Of a stretch of 64,000 nt of DNA, positions 46,034-58,657 are shown piece after piece. This DNA is from Curvularia sp. ZM96 (Eukaryota; Ascomycota; Dothideomycetes; Pleosporales; Pleosporaceae). The translations under genes were made by a program, and so were the position numbers. The stretch covers positions 186,001-250,000 of the forward strand of contig JAJGBQ010000005.1 of NCBI GenBank assembly GCA_022457065.1, read 5' to 3'. Numbering within the stretch: the stretch's first letter is position 1; the number at the start of each line of letters is the position of its first letter. A model generated the notes under the pieces. It was not told the DNA's origin and did not search any database. It saw nothing but the letters and a program-made list of their open reading frames with translations.

Positions 46034-47149
46034 TTAGTTCCTATCGTATAATCGTTGAGATGACCATGTTCTCCCCATATCTGCACCACCTCCGCTGAAC
46101 TCGTAGCCGGAAAAGCCCCACGGCTGCATGTAGAGATTAGAGGTAGCATCATGCTGGGTGTCGAGCATCACGAAAGGTGATACAATACCGGCTGTAGATG
46201 GAGAAGAAGAGCAGACACTGTCGCTCACGGGTGATGGAAGCATTGGGCCGCTCCAGGAAAATGCGCTATCAAACGTCGAACTAGGCAGGCTGTACCCATA
46301 GTTGGAATGATGCTGTGGGATGCTCAGGCTTGAAGTCATGATAGGCCTGCTATTTCGGACAGCCTGGTTGGCCGGGCTATACATCGTAGACTGAGAAGGA
46401 GAAGAGAACGATTCGTAGGGAGGTATTGTCGCGATATCGATAGCAGGATAGTTCCTTGGGGCCATCATGTTACTGGTAGCGTAGTCGTCTGGAGCTTGCA
46501 TGTTTGAAGAATCAAGCTGGATCCACTGATTTGCCATGAACTGATCGTACGAAAGAAGTTGCGAATCGACCGCTTGACATTGTTCTGGTTCGGGCTGCAT
46601 CATTTGCAAGGAACCATTGTTTGCACAGTTGGTATTGAAGCAATCGAGATCTGCGTACATTGGTCCGGAAGTCGCTTTGAACTCGTATGCTGATGTGTCA
46701 GGCAGGCTCGACGTCGGGGACCAGTCGGAAACCCAATCTTGTGCAATGTCCGTCCCAATCCGGGGGACTTGAACTTGAGGTTTGAACGGCAACCCAGGCT
46801 TTTTGACCTGGTTGGTAGTTGAGGATGGCCGATTCCTCACTGCTTTGACGAATGGTGTTCCATCCGGATTTCTCTTCCTCTTCCGGCCAGGTTTTCCGTG
46901 CTTTCGTGAAACGCCATAGACACATTGTGATCTGTTGGCGGAGCAACGTGCGCATGTTGGATGCTCTTTACTGCACCTAATCTTGGATGCGGCACATGCA
47001 TCGCACGAAGCTCGGAGTTTCAGTCTCTTCTCCTTGGTCGAGGAACCAGTCTTGACTGAGGAGGTAGTAGACGACGGTATGAGAGCTGGAGTTGTGGTCC
47101 CGGTTGTGGCAGGCTCTCGCCAACCCGGTGTTTGCAAATTAACAGACAT
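46034..47149 (-). CDS. Zn2Cys6 transcription factor, AflR type
   Basis: Single-exon gene of 371 residues. The frame is open 16 codons further upstream but without ATG; the first ATG at 47149 starts MSVNLQTPGW. Residues about 48-90 form the binuclear zinc cluster CDACAASKIRCSKEHPTC with later Cys in ARCSANRSQC, followed by the basic linker GKPGRKRKRNPDG; this arrangement matches the aflatoxin-regulator (AflR) branch of fungal factors. The rest is Ser/Pro/Gln/Tyr-rich without a fungal-specific TF middle domain. No polyketide or other biosynthetic gene lies near, so a cluster role is not supported; targets are unknown. Confidence 0.88.
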   Translation of the reverse strand: MSVNLQTPGWREPATTGTTTPALIPSSTTSSVKTGSSTKEKRLKLRASCDACAASKIRCSKEHPTCARCSANRSQCVYGVSRKHGKPGRKRKRNPDGTPFVKAVRNRPSSTTNQVKKPGLPFKPQVQVPRIGTDIAQDWVSDWSPTSSLPDTSAYEFKATSGPMYADLDCFNTNCANNGSLQMMQPEPEQCQAVDSQLLSYDQFMANQWIQLDSSNMQAPDDYATSNMMAPRNYPAIDIATIPPYESFSSPSQSTMYSPANQAVRNSRPIMTSSLSIPQHHSNYGYSLPSSTFDSAFSWSGPMLPSPVSDSVCSSSPSTAGIVSPFVMLDTQHDATSNLYMQPWGFSGYEFSGGGADMGRTWSSQRLYDRN

Positions 47150-49261
47150 TCTGGCTGATGATGAAAGAAAATTCCCAAATAGATCAGAGAAGAGCAAAAA
47201 GGAAAGAAAAAGGAAAGACGAGCGCCGTGCTATTAGTTGAGTCTATTCCAGGATCCCTGATATGAGGACCCATTGTTATTATATACCAAAGGCCTCGTGC
47301 AGTCTTAGTAGACGCGCGATCAAGCTCGTGGTGTATAGGAAGATGCGGCTACCGCACAGACGTACACTGCAGCATAAGGCGTCTGCCATGATTAGCGTAC
47401 CCGCATGTCTCAGCCTTCAGGGCTTTCACAATGTGCCTGGCATGCGTCGAACCATGTGAGGGGTTTGGGAGGTATGCTTTTAGGCCACACTGCCATGTGC
47501 AGCCATGTTAATCCCTGTTTCTACGCATTTTTACTGCATTTGTCGCCCACGATGTCTCGATTGGGTAAGAATTCGTACTTTTGACGCAAAAAGAGCCATT
47601 TTGGTAGTCCTGCAGCTGTAGCATCCAATGGCGTAGGTGGTGTGTCAGACCCAGAGTGCTGACAGACAGCCGACAGTGCATACAGTGCAGCCACCCCACA
47701 CAAATGGGCGCCCTGGCCGGACACTTGTTCGGCTCGGAACGTGTGGGTAGTCAGTCCTCAGCGTGTCCCGCAGACACGACGATTTTTGAGCCTCTTCGAT
47801 GTCGCATAGCATCATGAGGTGTCTGGCTCCTTGGTGACTACCGACGGTGCTCTGCTTCACAAGCAACAAGCTGTATCGGTGCGCTACCGTCTTTCCGATG
47901 GTGAAGACGTGGCGTCGATCGCGGCTCCCACGCGGTAACTTGAACGCTAGCCTTGGGCCAAGCGCCGCCCCCAAGCCCAAAATAACTCGTCTTGTCATTG
48001 GTCGAGAGCACCTCACCTCACACCTCTGAATCCTTCTATACACATAGCTTCCACGTATCCGTCGCTCTGGCACTTCGGCTGTTATGTCTGTATATGGTAC
48101 TCGATTTACACACACCAGTCCCGTCAGCTTGGTAAGGTCGCCTACACGGTCTACGCAGGCCGCGGTACTGGGTAGGTAAATCGGTCAACACCTTGACGCT
48201 CCCACCTGGCACTCGGAAAATGAGGAGCGGAGTTGGAAGGAGGCTCTGCGGAAGAGGCTGAAGCGGCTGTGTTGTTCTTGTTGAGAGGGTGGGCAGTTAG
48301 CCCGTGTTTCCTGTGAACGAGACTAAAAAACTGACTATCACGATGAAGTAACAGGGAGAAGAAAGATTACACTCACCTGTGGCTTGCTCTGCTTGATTGC
48401 TTTTGTTGTACTTGAGTACACTTACAATGCCCAGACTTAAAACACGGGGCCTATACATTTGCCCTCACACGTAGACGGGACCGAACAGCCGCCCTCCTAC
48501 TCCTTAGTCCAGACTGTCCTGCTTACTGTATACCGTTGACGGGTCTTTTTTTTTGTGGCTGCATGGTGCCTGGAAACTTTCTTTCCGTCCTTGTAGCCGG
48601 TTGGCTGAACGGAGACTGTTGCCTGAATGGGGCAGTTGTGTTTTAGCGTTTGTTCCCTTCCTTCAGGAACTGGGATAAGCGATTGGAGGGATGTTTTCCA
48701 ATGTTTTACGCTAGAGGGGTGAGAATGAGGGTAGAGGGGCTATTCTGGGCGTATGCGGGCGAGCGGGTGGGGAGGGGTTGGCGAGGCAAGTTAGTTTCTA
48801 TCTTGGTAGTCTGCTCGCCTAACCGAAAGAAGAAGATGCTTTTCCCCACGTGGATGCACAACGTGTGCTGTTATCAGCGGGACGAGACGTATTTTGTTTC
48901 TATTTTCCACCCTCATCTACCCTTTGGCACTAGACTCCGATCCCAGGGCAAGTGCAAGCGGGTACGTGTATGCACGATGACAGTTTGCATATGTAATTGA
49001 ATACGGTTTCATCTTGTTAAGATATACATCTGAAGCGACCAGAAAGAACATGAACACCAATTTACCTATCCAAATCCCTGATATAACCCTGGTATATACC
49101 CGAAACGACGCAAAAGCGAAAACAAGAACACAAAAGCCCTATGTTTGTACACCACTTAAGGAAAGTGTGATTGTATGCGCCGAAACAATGCTCTGGTATC
49201 GTGATGTAGACAAATAAAAGAAAGACCAAGGCAAGACTAAACATGGCTGCATGTTTGCCAA
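47150..49261. other. intergenic, no gene seen
   Basis: 2.1 kb: promoter of the Zn2Cys6 factor on the left, 3' flank of the RING gene on the right. Short frames on both strands without recognisable content. Confidence 0.45.
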
Positions 49262-51042
49262 TTAAATGGGAAAAACTTTGCGGAAAATCCGCCTCCAGCG
49301 AGGGACATTTTCGTCTTCGTCCTCACCAGGGGCGGGCGCATGACGGGGGCCAAGCATGGCCAGCGCCCGTTGACGTGCCCACTCTCTTCGGCTCTGCGCA
49401 GGATCGCAGTCTAGCGGCTGTTGTGAGGGGGGTCCGTTAGTTGGTGTGTGTTGTGATGAGGCGCCGGGTGGGGGAGCCATTGCCATTTCGATGTCACTCG
49501 GTCGTGATTGCGTTCGATGCGGCGCACTGAAGATTCTCCGCCCTGCAATGGCTCCGCCTATCCGGTTGCCAAGGAGTCCTAGAGCTGCGGGCGGCCGAGC
49601 TGGTGGTGCTGATAGGCTAGTCACTGTACCCATCGTCGAACCTGGCTGTATGTTGGCTGTGCGTGCGCTACGCGCCCGTATGCGATTGATGTGCCGTTCC
49701 CGCCGTACCATGACATTTGTGATCTTGACCGGACACACACCTGCGGGCAACACGGTCCGCTTGCACATGGGACACAATGAGGAGTGGCCGAGAAGGAAAG
49801 GGTCGATACATTCAGGGTGGAAGACATGATGACAAGGCAGCTCTCGCACTTGGGATTTGCTTGGTTCAAAGTCGTCCATGCATATCGGACAGGTAGGCTG
49901 TGACCAAGAGCTGGATGTGCCAGGCTGTGGTATCTCAGGCGCTGACGAATGACGGGTGAGGGGTGGCATTTTGTGACCAGTTTCGGCATTTGCAGGAGTG
50001 GATGGGCCATCGTTTGGTTCTTCAAAGGGGTTCTCAACAGCCTTCTCCGACTCGCTTGAAGTGCTTCCGCCAAACGTACGTATGGGCATCTGGTCGAGAA
50101 TTTGTTGCGACACAGTCAGCCGCTTTACGCCTAGTGCCTCAAGGTCAACCTGTCCGTCGAGAACACGCTGGCGGAGGTCATTGCGACGCCTTCGCTGGAT
50201 AATGTGCATGACGACAGAGGTGAAGCTGACAGCGACCAACAGGATGGCCAGGACTATGACGAGGAAGACCCAGAGACTCGGAAGTTGGTTGCTCGAGTCT
50301 GATCGGAGCGATTAGTACAAGCTCTCCCCTCAAAAAAGAAAACAACGCCTACTCACTTGTGCCAATGTTTCCCCAGAGCCGTATGTAGTCGGTCTTTTCG
50401 TAAAACTCGCCCAGCAGATCTCCGTTGGGTACCGTGGAGAGGTTTCCCGAATACAGGTTCAACTGGTTTATGATGTTGCTTCCGGTCATGGAGGAAACGG
50501 CATAGGTGGGAAAATTGTTGCGCGACTGCCAGCTGCCACCATCCTCGAGGTTCCAGGCGGCATCATTGAGTACGGGGGGCTGGCTGTTGCTGTTGCCCGG
50601 CAGGTAGGTGATGAAGGCCTTAGTGGCGTACTTGCGCGCATCGGTAAAGTACTCGATTGTGCACTGGGCAGAGTACCAGGGCGCAACGGCGATGAGGGCA
50701 TAGTTCTTGTCGTGGGGCAGGTTCTCCTGGCGCGTCACGTTTGCAGGGACATACTGGGCCTGCAGGTCCTTGCAGGCGGACGTGTGGACATCGGGGACAT
50801 AGAGGATGCCAAAAGGGTCCTGGTCGGGGTCGATGCCCTTTGTGGACAGGGTCTGGATGTTGTTGTTGATGTTGTAGCGGAAGCCGAGCGAGTCGTTGAG
50901 CGACTGGAACTGGTTGTTGTCGTAATCAATGAAGCGGGGGTCGGGGAAGTCGATGGTGAAGATGCTGATACGTTGAGCAGCTGTGGGAGAGAGGGTCAGC
51001 GTATGGCATGCAGGGAGGCGCGACAGTGTGTGACGTACTCAT
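49262..51042 (-). CDS. membrane-anchored RING-H2 ubiquitin ligase
   Basis: Predicted 554 residues, minus strand: exon 1 51042-51039 (ATGA only), exon 2 50980-50357, exon 3 50298-49262, two 58-nt introns (the second with TACTAAT). Residues 1-210 form a probably lumenal region with Asn-glycosylation sites (NVT, NLS) and a PA-like character; one transmembrane helix follows (SLWVFLVIVLAILLVAV), then a basic stop-transfer RRRRN. The RING-H2 is CPICMDDF...CHHVFHPECI...CPMCK. This is the PA-TM-RING layout of Golgi or endosomal E3 ligases. No signal peptide is visible in the model, so the first exon may be wrong. A 12-codon upstream frame starts at about 51094. Divergent from ADA3. Confidence 0.82.
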
Positions 51043-51706
51043 GTTGGCGCGCGCAACAAAGTGAATTACACACGGATCGCTGGACTGGACCGACTACGAT
51101 GCATGCTGAGGGCGAAGGAGAGAGGCGGAAGGGCGGAGGCGGCGGGCAAGGAATCGAGGCAGAAAGTCGACGGTGACGAATGCGGCTCGCAAGGGTGGCT
51201 AGAGAGGAGACGGAGAGGTTGGTGGGCACAGCCGCGACTCCCGGGCGGACTGCAGAAGCGCCGAAGCTGGGCACACGACTACGCAGGACAGCCTAGTAAA
51301 TCGAGCCCAGTAGATACCAAGGACAATATAGCATAACAGGAGCACATCAATTCACCAAATGCGCTGGGTCCATGACGTTGGGGCCGCGCGGATGCTGCCC
51401 GTCGCCTTGCCGGCTGTAGCGAATGCAGACGCGCGCCCCCCATGACAGCCGCCGCCTAGCCTCTACACACGAGTCGCCAACAACACCACACCCGCAATGC
51501 GACCCACGACGCCGCCCGCAACACCACAGCCGCCGCTGCACCACACTCGTCCCCTGGATTGCCGCCGCTGATGCGATTCGCCGCACACGCGTAGCTCCGC
51601 CGTTCCCCTATCCGCGTTCCTGGGCGCAGCTTCCCCGCATACCCCAGCGCTGCATCCACCGCCCACTCCACTTCTCAACTCCTCCACTGCCACCCACACG
51701 CCCACC
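51043..51706. promoter_or_regulatory. divergent promoter of the RING gene and ADA3
   Basis: 664 bp, GC-rich, between two divergent start codons. A short frame (ATG near 51094, minus strand, 12 codons, ends TAA) precedes the RING gene start and could act as an upstream ORF. No TATA-type element noticed. Confidence 0.45.
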
Positions 51707-53814
51707 ATGGCGCCCACCGGCCTCAGCAGCAAGGGCAAGGCCCTCAAGCCGGGCTCCAAGCCCTCGCAGACTCCGCGCAGCCGCAACACGACTCCGCTGC
51801 CCAACGTGCGCGCCTCGGTCGAGCCTTCCTCCGCCTCGTCGCACTATGGCGGCCGCCTCTCCTCGTACCTCAAAAAGTGCCCCGTCACCGTCGAGGAGAT
51901 TCTCGACAGCGGCGCCAATGGCTCGCAGATTCCCTCGGGCAAGCAGCTGCTCATCATGCGCGACAACATCGAGAAGACGGTCCTCAAGAACGTCGAGTCG
52001 CGCTGCGTCCAGTCGGAAGGCGCCCTCCGCGAGCTCATGAGCCTCAAGAAGAACCGCGCCCCCCGCGACCGAGAAAAGGACAAGACCGGAGACGACCGTG
52101 ATCGCAAGCACAAGCTGAAGAAGGTCAACACCAAGCACGACGAAGACGGAAAGCACCCGCCCGCAGTCGGCGCCCATGGCGTGGCCAGGCAGGATGGAGG
52201 CGATGCCAAAGGTAGGTCCGCTGGCTGGCTATACACTTCTGTTTGGGCGTTTCCCTTTTGCCTCGTTCTTTGTTCTACACCCATCCACTATACACCCCAA
52301 TTCATACCTCACATGCCTTGTGCCTGCATGTTCCCCTGCATATATACCCGCACGCTTACATCATGGTTCCCCCTCACCGGCGCCTGACCATCAAGCTCAG
52401 AGCTACACCCTACAACAGCCCGCTGACCCGACGACCAGACAACTCCTCAGCCATATCGTCCCCAGTCTCACAGGCGCCGCCCTCTGCTGCCGGTACAGGT
52501 CCAGCAGACGCTCCTTCACCAAGTGCATCCGATGTCTCTCACCAGCCTGCTCCTGCACCTGCTGTACCCCAGTTCCAGACCTTTGGACCCGACCCCGCCA
52601 AGTTCGATGACCCCACCATATACCACATCCGCGAGGTGACTCCGGGCATGTCGATAGAGGAGAAGAAGGAGATATACTGTGTTGCCGAGTTTCCCATTAC
52701 CGATCTGCGCGACAAGATCGCCGGCTCGCCCCCAGACAAGGACTTTTCCAACGCAAAGCCGCCATCACAGGTCAACGCCACAGTCTTTGCCAACTATGTA
52801 GAGCCGTACATCCGGCCTTTGACCGAGGAGGATGTGGCCTTTTTGAAGGAGCGGGGAGACCGGGTAGGGCCCTTCATATTACCTAGGCGGGGGCCTCGAC
52901 ACTACAAAGAGATATGGGCTGAAGAAGACGGAGCCATGCACATTGACTCAAACGACCAGCGGCCACCGCCCAACGTTCCGCGCGGTACGGCCGAGGATGT
53001 AACGGACGATGTGCTCGAAACAGACCAAGTGTCGGCTGGTCCTTTACTGTCGCGTTTGCTGGCTACGCTACGACCAGAGGGGCGCGGCAACCAGAACAAC
53101 CAGCAAGAAACTAACGGCGTCAGCGGGGATGCCATGGATATCGACGAGGGCGCAGGCGCACCAGCAGACACAACCAACAACAACTCCCTCCCTGCTGCTG
53201 CTCAACTCCCGGATCTCGTCCAACCTGGCTGGAAGCCGGCTGCACAGAGCGCACGCACCGATTATGCTGGCATGGAAGATCGTGTGCTCATGGAACTCAA
53301 GCATTATGGACTCATATCCGACGCAGACGCCGAGCAGCAATCGTATGATTGCCATTTCGACGACGAAGTAGCCCAGCGACTTCGTTTTCTACAGGAAGAA
53401 CTCCGGAAGCAGTCCATCATCAACGGCGCGCGGAAACAGCGTCTCCTCGAGCTCACTGAGGAGCGGATAGCCCAGCAGGAGTACAATACCATAGCGGACG
53501 ATCTCGACAACCAACTAAACGCGGCATATCTCAAGCGCAATCGCAATATTGGAAAAGGCAAGAAACAAAACAAGCGACCTGGCGGTGCGGGTGGTGGCAG
53601 CCATCCAGTGGCCAATGCCGGCATTACAAGGCCGGGCGTTGGCGAACCAATCCGGACGCTCATGGAGAGGAGAACACAATGGCTCAACACCATTGGTCCC
53701 GTGGTCAATTACGGTAAAACGGGTTTGCCAACCGAAACCATTTTTGGAGAAGAAAAGATGAAGGAATTGGAGAACAGAGAGGTGGAGATTTGGAACACCG
53801 AGGCTGAAGAGTAG
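51707..53814 (+). CDS. NGG1: SAGA/ADA histone acetyltransferase subunit Ada3 (Ngg1)
   Basis: Predicted 638 residues; Ada3 couples Gcn5 and Ada2 in the SAGA and ADA coactivators. Exons 51707-52211 and 52403-53814. The intron is 191 nt, the longest in the window; its acceptor (CTCAGAG before CTACACC) was chosen because it alone restores the frame, joining GGDAK to ATPYNSP. Conserved stretches: GPDPAKFDDPTIYHIREVTP, KKEIYCVAEFPITDL, YIRPLTEEDVAFLKERGDR, then the C-terminal Ada3 domain with DYAGMEDRVLMELKHYGLI, RFLQEELRKQSIINGARK and RPGGAGGGSH. The 80 residues after the splice are Pro/Ser-rich. Family certain, splice site fairly sure. Confidence 0.92.
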
Positions 53815-55162
53815 TCGTTTGTACCGGAACAGGGAGCAAAGCTACAGCTGGAGGCGAATGAGAGGATTTGGGCATGGATACTCGGAAATCCATGCTGTTA
53901 CTAGTAGGGAGAGCGTTGCACATTGCATTGGCGGGCCTGCCATGGCGTTTATTTGGTTGTTCTAGGCCGGACTGCAGCTCTTGTATACGAGCATTGGGTA
54001 CAGAAAAGGCCCTAGCCGGCAGGTTAATGCTACGATACCATTCCTTGCTACACAACACCTTGCACTGTGAACACGTTTACTCTTCTTTCTACGACTGCAT
54101 CCTTCAGCTGAAAAGCAGATTAGAATAACACCATGTAGATTGCTTTTTTCCTAAATGCTAGTCTTGCTTTGGCTGGTAGCGGATGCAATATGTATGGCAG
54201 CGTGTCACTTGTCGTGCCTTCCTTATCTATTTACCCAGCTTGCATGTCCAAGAACCGCCACCCGGCGCTTCATCCACCGCCATCCGTGCAACGTTCGCAA
54301 CCAGAGGTACGGCTTTTAAATGCTTCGCCATCAGCCTCCGACAGAGGTGTTTTGCAGCCAGTAGGCGCATTCTCCATATATACCCATTGATGAACAACAC
54401 GAACCTGGGACTTGCCGCCACCTTCGAACGACTGTTTTGTTAATTAAAGAAAAAGTCTAATGATCCCTCTCCTTCGCTAGAGGATTCGAGTTTCCCCAGG
54501 AAGCACAGCTCATCAGCCGTTCCGCCGCTCGGTGGTGACTTCGACCCGGTCTTTTCAATCTATTAGATTGCAACCTTCGCCTATCTAGCATCCGCTATGC
54601 ACCAGTCATGCTATTCCAATATCCAAAAACATGCAGACTATGCCTGTATCCCAGCAAACTCTTCCTAAAACCCAAAGGTTCCAGAGCGCAGCTGCCCTGC
54701 ATTTGGCGGATGCGACTTCGTTTTCTCCTTGGCCGTCCTCGTTCCTAAGTGTACCACCAATATCGACAAACGCACCTCGTATCGCACGCATGGCAACCAT
54801 GCCTGCTTCGTTGCCGTCTCCGAAGGAGCGATATAGGAGCTGAACGCAGCATTGAGTTTCAATAGCTATTGGCCACGCTCTTTTGCACTAGGTGGAGAGG
54901 TTCCATTCAGAGGTGTTCAGCTGCACTGCGGGGAAGTTTGATTAGCACCAAAGCTATCCAGACTTAGAGTATGGCACCTTCTTCAACCAGGCTCTAGATC
55001 GCATACCTGTATCCTATAGAAAGGTATAAATGACCATTGCCCGGAATTTGCTAATTGAACACCAGCAGATGCCTTGAACTCCTTTCCATCATTCTCAATT
55101 GCTACTCCTACCGGTCTTGCCTAGTCATCCGATTCTTTTTACATCAAAGTAGCTAGCCCACG
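53815..55162. other. intergenic, no gene seen
   Basis: 1.35 kb between two plus-strand genes. Small frames without support; the right edge is the promoter of the DUF4360 gene. Confidence 0.5.
55025..55030 (+). promoter_or_regulatory. TATA box of the DUF4360 gene
   Basis: TATAAA 133 bp upstream of the start codon, in the context GAAAGGTATAAATGACC. Well placed for an inducible secreted-protein gene. Confidence 0.55.
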
Positions 55163-55813
55163 ATGAAGTACACACTGACGGCCCTTGTCCTTGCGGCTGC
55201 TGCGCTTGCGGCACCGACAAACCAAGCTCCAGATTCCTTCAAAATCAAAAACGTCGTTTCTGGTGGTTCTGGGTGTCCGCAAGGCAGTATCGATATCGAC
55301 TGGACCGACAAAGGGATTCTGCCTATCTGTAAGCCTCAACCAATCCACACAATCTCCTGCCATATCTGACCATGACCAGACTTCAGCAAGCAGTTCACCG
55401 CCCGTGTAGGTAGTGGCAAGGGAGTAGAAGAGTCACGAAAGAACTGTCAGATCAACCTCGCTCTCGAGTTCAGCCCGGGCTTCTCCTTCGCCGTCTTCAG
55501 CGCAGATTACGCTGGCTGGGGCCAACTCGATAGCGGTGTGACGGGCGTCGTAAAGTCAACATACTACTTCTCTGGTCAGCAAGACCAAACCTCGTCAGCG
55601 CTCAGCATCGCTGGCCCTTTCAATGGCGGATACTATAAACAGGACAATGTGCCGTTGGCAGTCTGGTCGCCCTGCGGTCAGGATGCCATGCTCAACATCA
55701 ACAGCGAGGTTGCGCTGACGCCATTTGCTACTCCAGCTAATGGTGTGCTTGCTGCAACGAAAGAGTCTGGTAAATTCTTATCCAACTTGTACGTCCAGTG
55801 GAAGAAGTGTTAA
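55163..55813 (+). CDS. secreted DUF4360 protein
   Basis: Predicted 199 residues, exons 55163-55328 and 55380-55813, 51-nt intron, join reads ILPIYFSKQF. A clear signal peptide (MKYTLTALVLAAAALAA, cleavage near residue 17) is followed by the DUF4360 pattern: SGGSGCPQGS, SRKNCQINLALEFSPGFSFAV, GQLDSGVTGVVKSTYYFSGQ, AVWSPCG and LNINSEVALTP. Four Cys in the mature part probably form two disulphides (GCPQ, NCQ, PCG, terminal KKC). The family is common in secretomes of plant-associated and wood-decaying fungi; biochemical function is unknown. Small, secreted and Cys-containing, so effector-like behaviour is possible but unsupported. Confidence 0.88.
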
Positions 55814-57126
55814 ATATAGAATTCGCGGCGTGTACCGCGGGAATTGTACTTGTGATAGTAGCGTGTTAGTGTTAGGTGCTTGGTAAATATTTTATTTGGC
55901 TTGGCTTCAAATGAAAAAAAAAAGTTATCTACCATGGATTCGCGTTGCACGTGGCAGAGCATGGGCACGCACACGTGTTTGTATGCACCTGTGTACATCT
56001 TACCCCACTTCCTTATTCAGCAGTTGAGAAAAAATTAGCGTCGCCCGTCTAGAACAAAGAGCAGATTACGGAGTACGGTGATGACAAATGTCAGATGGAA
56101 AAGAGACTACCGACAGCTGCGGGAACCAGCTTTCTGTACACATACACGACGCCCATCACCCCTGGCAACATCATGCCAAATTTGAGACTGTTTTCACAAC
56201 GGTCTACTCGCCTAGGCCATTTTTGCTCTTGAGCATACGTGTTGCGGCTAGAGCACGGTACGTAGACCCTGCCAAGGGCGGAGCCCTATTCCACTCGCAA
56301 CGGTAACCCTATCGACGTCCATCTGTTTAAGGCAAAGAGCGGCTGGTAACGCCAAGCTGAGACCATCCAGTGGCCAGGTAAAGAGCCTAGTATGCAAGGG
56401 CAGGACGAAAAACACTGGTCCATTTCAGGCGCTCCAGACTAATTCTGATAACGACTCGTCCACCGCTAGTAAGCCGTTGTTAGTAGAGACGGCGCCCAGC
56501 CAGACGAAACGCTCGACCCGCTGCTAGATGCCGACAAATCCACTTTTGCATACCGCCGAAAGAAGTGCCGGCGGGGCTAGAGACGCCATGTCAAGACGGA
56601 CGAGGGCAGTGCCGTCAGCGAATATATCCCGCCCTGAGTTACCGAACGTCGTTTCATGTGCTTTTCGACCGCGTAGCTTTACAAATACACATACCGAGGA
56701 TAAGGCCGAATATGGCAAAAACCATACAGAAGCAATCATGTCTGGCAATGACCCATGTCAACAGCAAACGCCCTGCCCGTCCATGTGAGGGGCATTGCGG
56801 ATGATGCAAGCCTAGACTGGCTACCCGCCCCGCGATTCTGCGGCTGGAAGTGGGGTGCGAGCGTCGCAAAGTCACCGCCAAGTGGACTTGAAAACCGTCC
56901 GGCCACTACGACAACCCACTCACCAAGCCACCGAAAGGTAGGCGTACCTTTACCGAGGATGACAGGGAAGAGGAAGGTGAAAGCGGCTAGGTGGCGAAAG
57001 CTGCTGCTGCTGCGTCTCCCGTGAAGCTTAAGTAGACAGTCCCATCCCACAGGTCTTCGAATTGATACACTCCTCTCTTACTCTACTATATACCCCTTAT
57101 CTCACAATATTTCTCTATCTGCAAAC
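55814..57126. other. intergenic, no gene seen
   Basis: 1.3 kb between tandem genes. The last 70 bp before the aldehyde dehydrogenase start are CT-rich with a TATATA at about 57087. No gene recognised. Confidence 0.5.
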
Positions 57127-58615
57127 ATGTCTCCAGGAAAGGTCTCAACTCTTGACTTTGAGAAGTTTTACAACATCATCGACGGCCAGCAGCGTGGCTC
57201 AGAGCAGATTCACCATGGCCTCAACCCCACAACAAGCCAGGAGCTGTGGGAAGTGCCCATTGCCAGCGAGAAGGATTTGAACGACGCTGTTGCTTCAGCT
57301 AAGAAGGCATTCCCCGCATGGCGGGACACACCCATTGAGGAGAGGAAGGCTCTGCTCCACAAGGTTATCGAGCTTTTCCAACAACACCACGATGAATTCG
57401 TCACTCTGCTCTGCAAGGAGTCTGGAAAGCCAGTACGTACATGCATGCCTTTCGTTGAGTACCGTGCTAACATGCAAATAGAAACAATTTGCCAACATGG
57501 AGGTCACATTCACCTCTGCTTTCATTGGCTACCACGCTCAGCTCGAGCTCCCCACGGATAAGCTTGAGGATGACGAGAAGACCATCTACACAGAGTACTC
57601 ACCGCTTGGCGTCTGCGGTGCCATTTGCCCTTGGAACTTTCCCCTGGTCCTCATGGTCGGAAAGGTCGCCCCAGCCCTTGTGACTGGAAACACCATGATT
57701 GTCAAGCCATCACCCTTCACACCTTACACGGCTCTCAAGTTTGTTGAGCTCGCCCAGCAGATTCTCCCACCAGGCGTTCTCCAGGTTGTTGGTGGTAACA
57801 ACGAGCTCGGTGTTCAGCTGTGCCAGCACCCCGATGTTGCCAAGATCAGCTTCACCGGATCCACTGCCACTGGCAAGAAGGTCATGGAGACATGCGCCAA
57901 GACCCTCAAGCGCGTCACACTCGAGCTTGGAGGAAACGACGCTTCCATCATTCTGCCCGATGTCGACATCAAGAAGGTTGCACCAGAGGTTGCCATGGGC
58001 GCCTTCCAGAACTCCGGCCAGGTCTGCGTTGCCACCAAGCGTATTTACATCCACGAGTCCATCTACAAGGAGTTCCTCGAGGAGATGGTCAACTTCACCA
58101 AGTCCATCAAGGTCGGAAACCCAGAGGATGGTGACAACCTGCTTGGCCCCGTCCAGAACCAAATGCAATACGAGCGCGTCAAGGGCTTCTTTGAGGACAG
58201 CAAGTCCAAGGGCTACAAGTTCGCCGTTGGTGAGCCCGACGTAACTACCGCCAAGGGCTACTTCATCCAACCCACCATCATCGACAACCCACCCAACGAC
58301 TCCCGCATCATCCAGGAGGAGCCCTTCGGTCCCATTGTCCCTGCCCAACCCTGGTCAGATCTCGACGAAGTCATTGCCCGCGCAAACAACACAAACACCG
58401 GTCTTGGCGCCTGTGTATGGGGCAAGGATGTCGAGCAAGCGTGCAAGGTTGCGCGCCGCCTCGAAGCCGGTTCCGTCTGGGTCAACTCTTTCGAGAAGCC
58501 CACACCCCTGGCTGCCTTTGGTGGCCACAAGGAATCCGGCATCGGTGCTGAGTGGGGTAAGACCGGTCTGCTGGCGTACCTCAACCCTCACGTCATCCAC
58601 GTCTACAAGTCGTAA
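57127..58615 (+). CDS. NAD(P)-dependent aldehyde dehydrogenase
   Basis: Predicted 479 residues of the aldehyde dehydrogenase superfamily, exons 57127-57432 and 57482-58615 with a 49-nt intron. Motifs in order: GVCGAICPWNFPLVL (cofactor and catalytic Asn), VKPSPFTPYTAL, the Rossmann-type FTGSTATGKKV, the general base in LELGGNDASI, the catalytic Cys284 in NSGQVCVATKR, EEPFGPIVP and the C-terminal NPHVIHVYKS. It is closest in style to short fungal betaine- or aliphatic-aldehyde enzymes; the substrate cannot be told. No targeting peptide and no peroxisomal SKL. A transposon begins 42 bp after the stop codon, so its 3' UTR probably runs into the element. Confidence 0.92.
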
Positions 58616-58657
58616 GCGGGAAAAGAAGATGGGAAAAAGGGAAAATTTATATATATA

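Noticed and set aside
57710..58348. 212-codon minus-strand open frame
   Set aside because: Antisense of the aldehyde dehydrogenase catalytic domain, no independent support.
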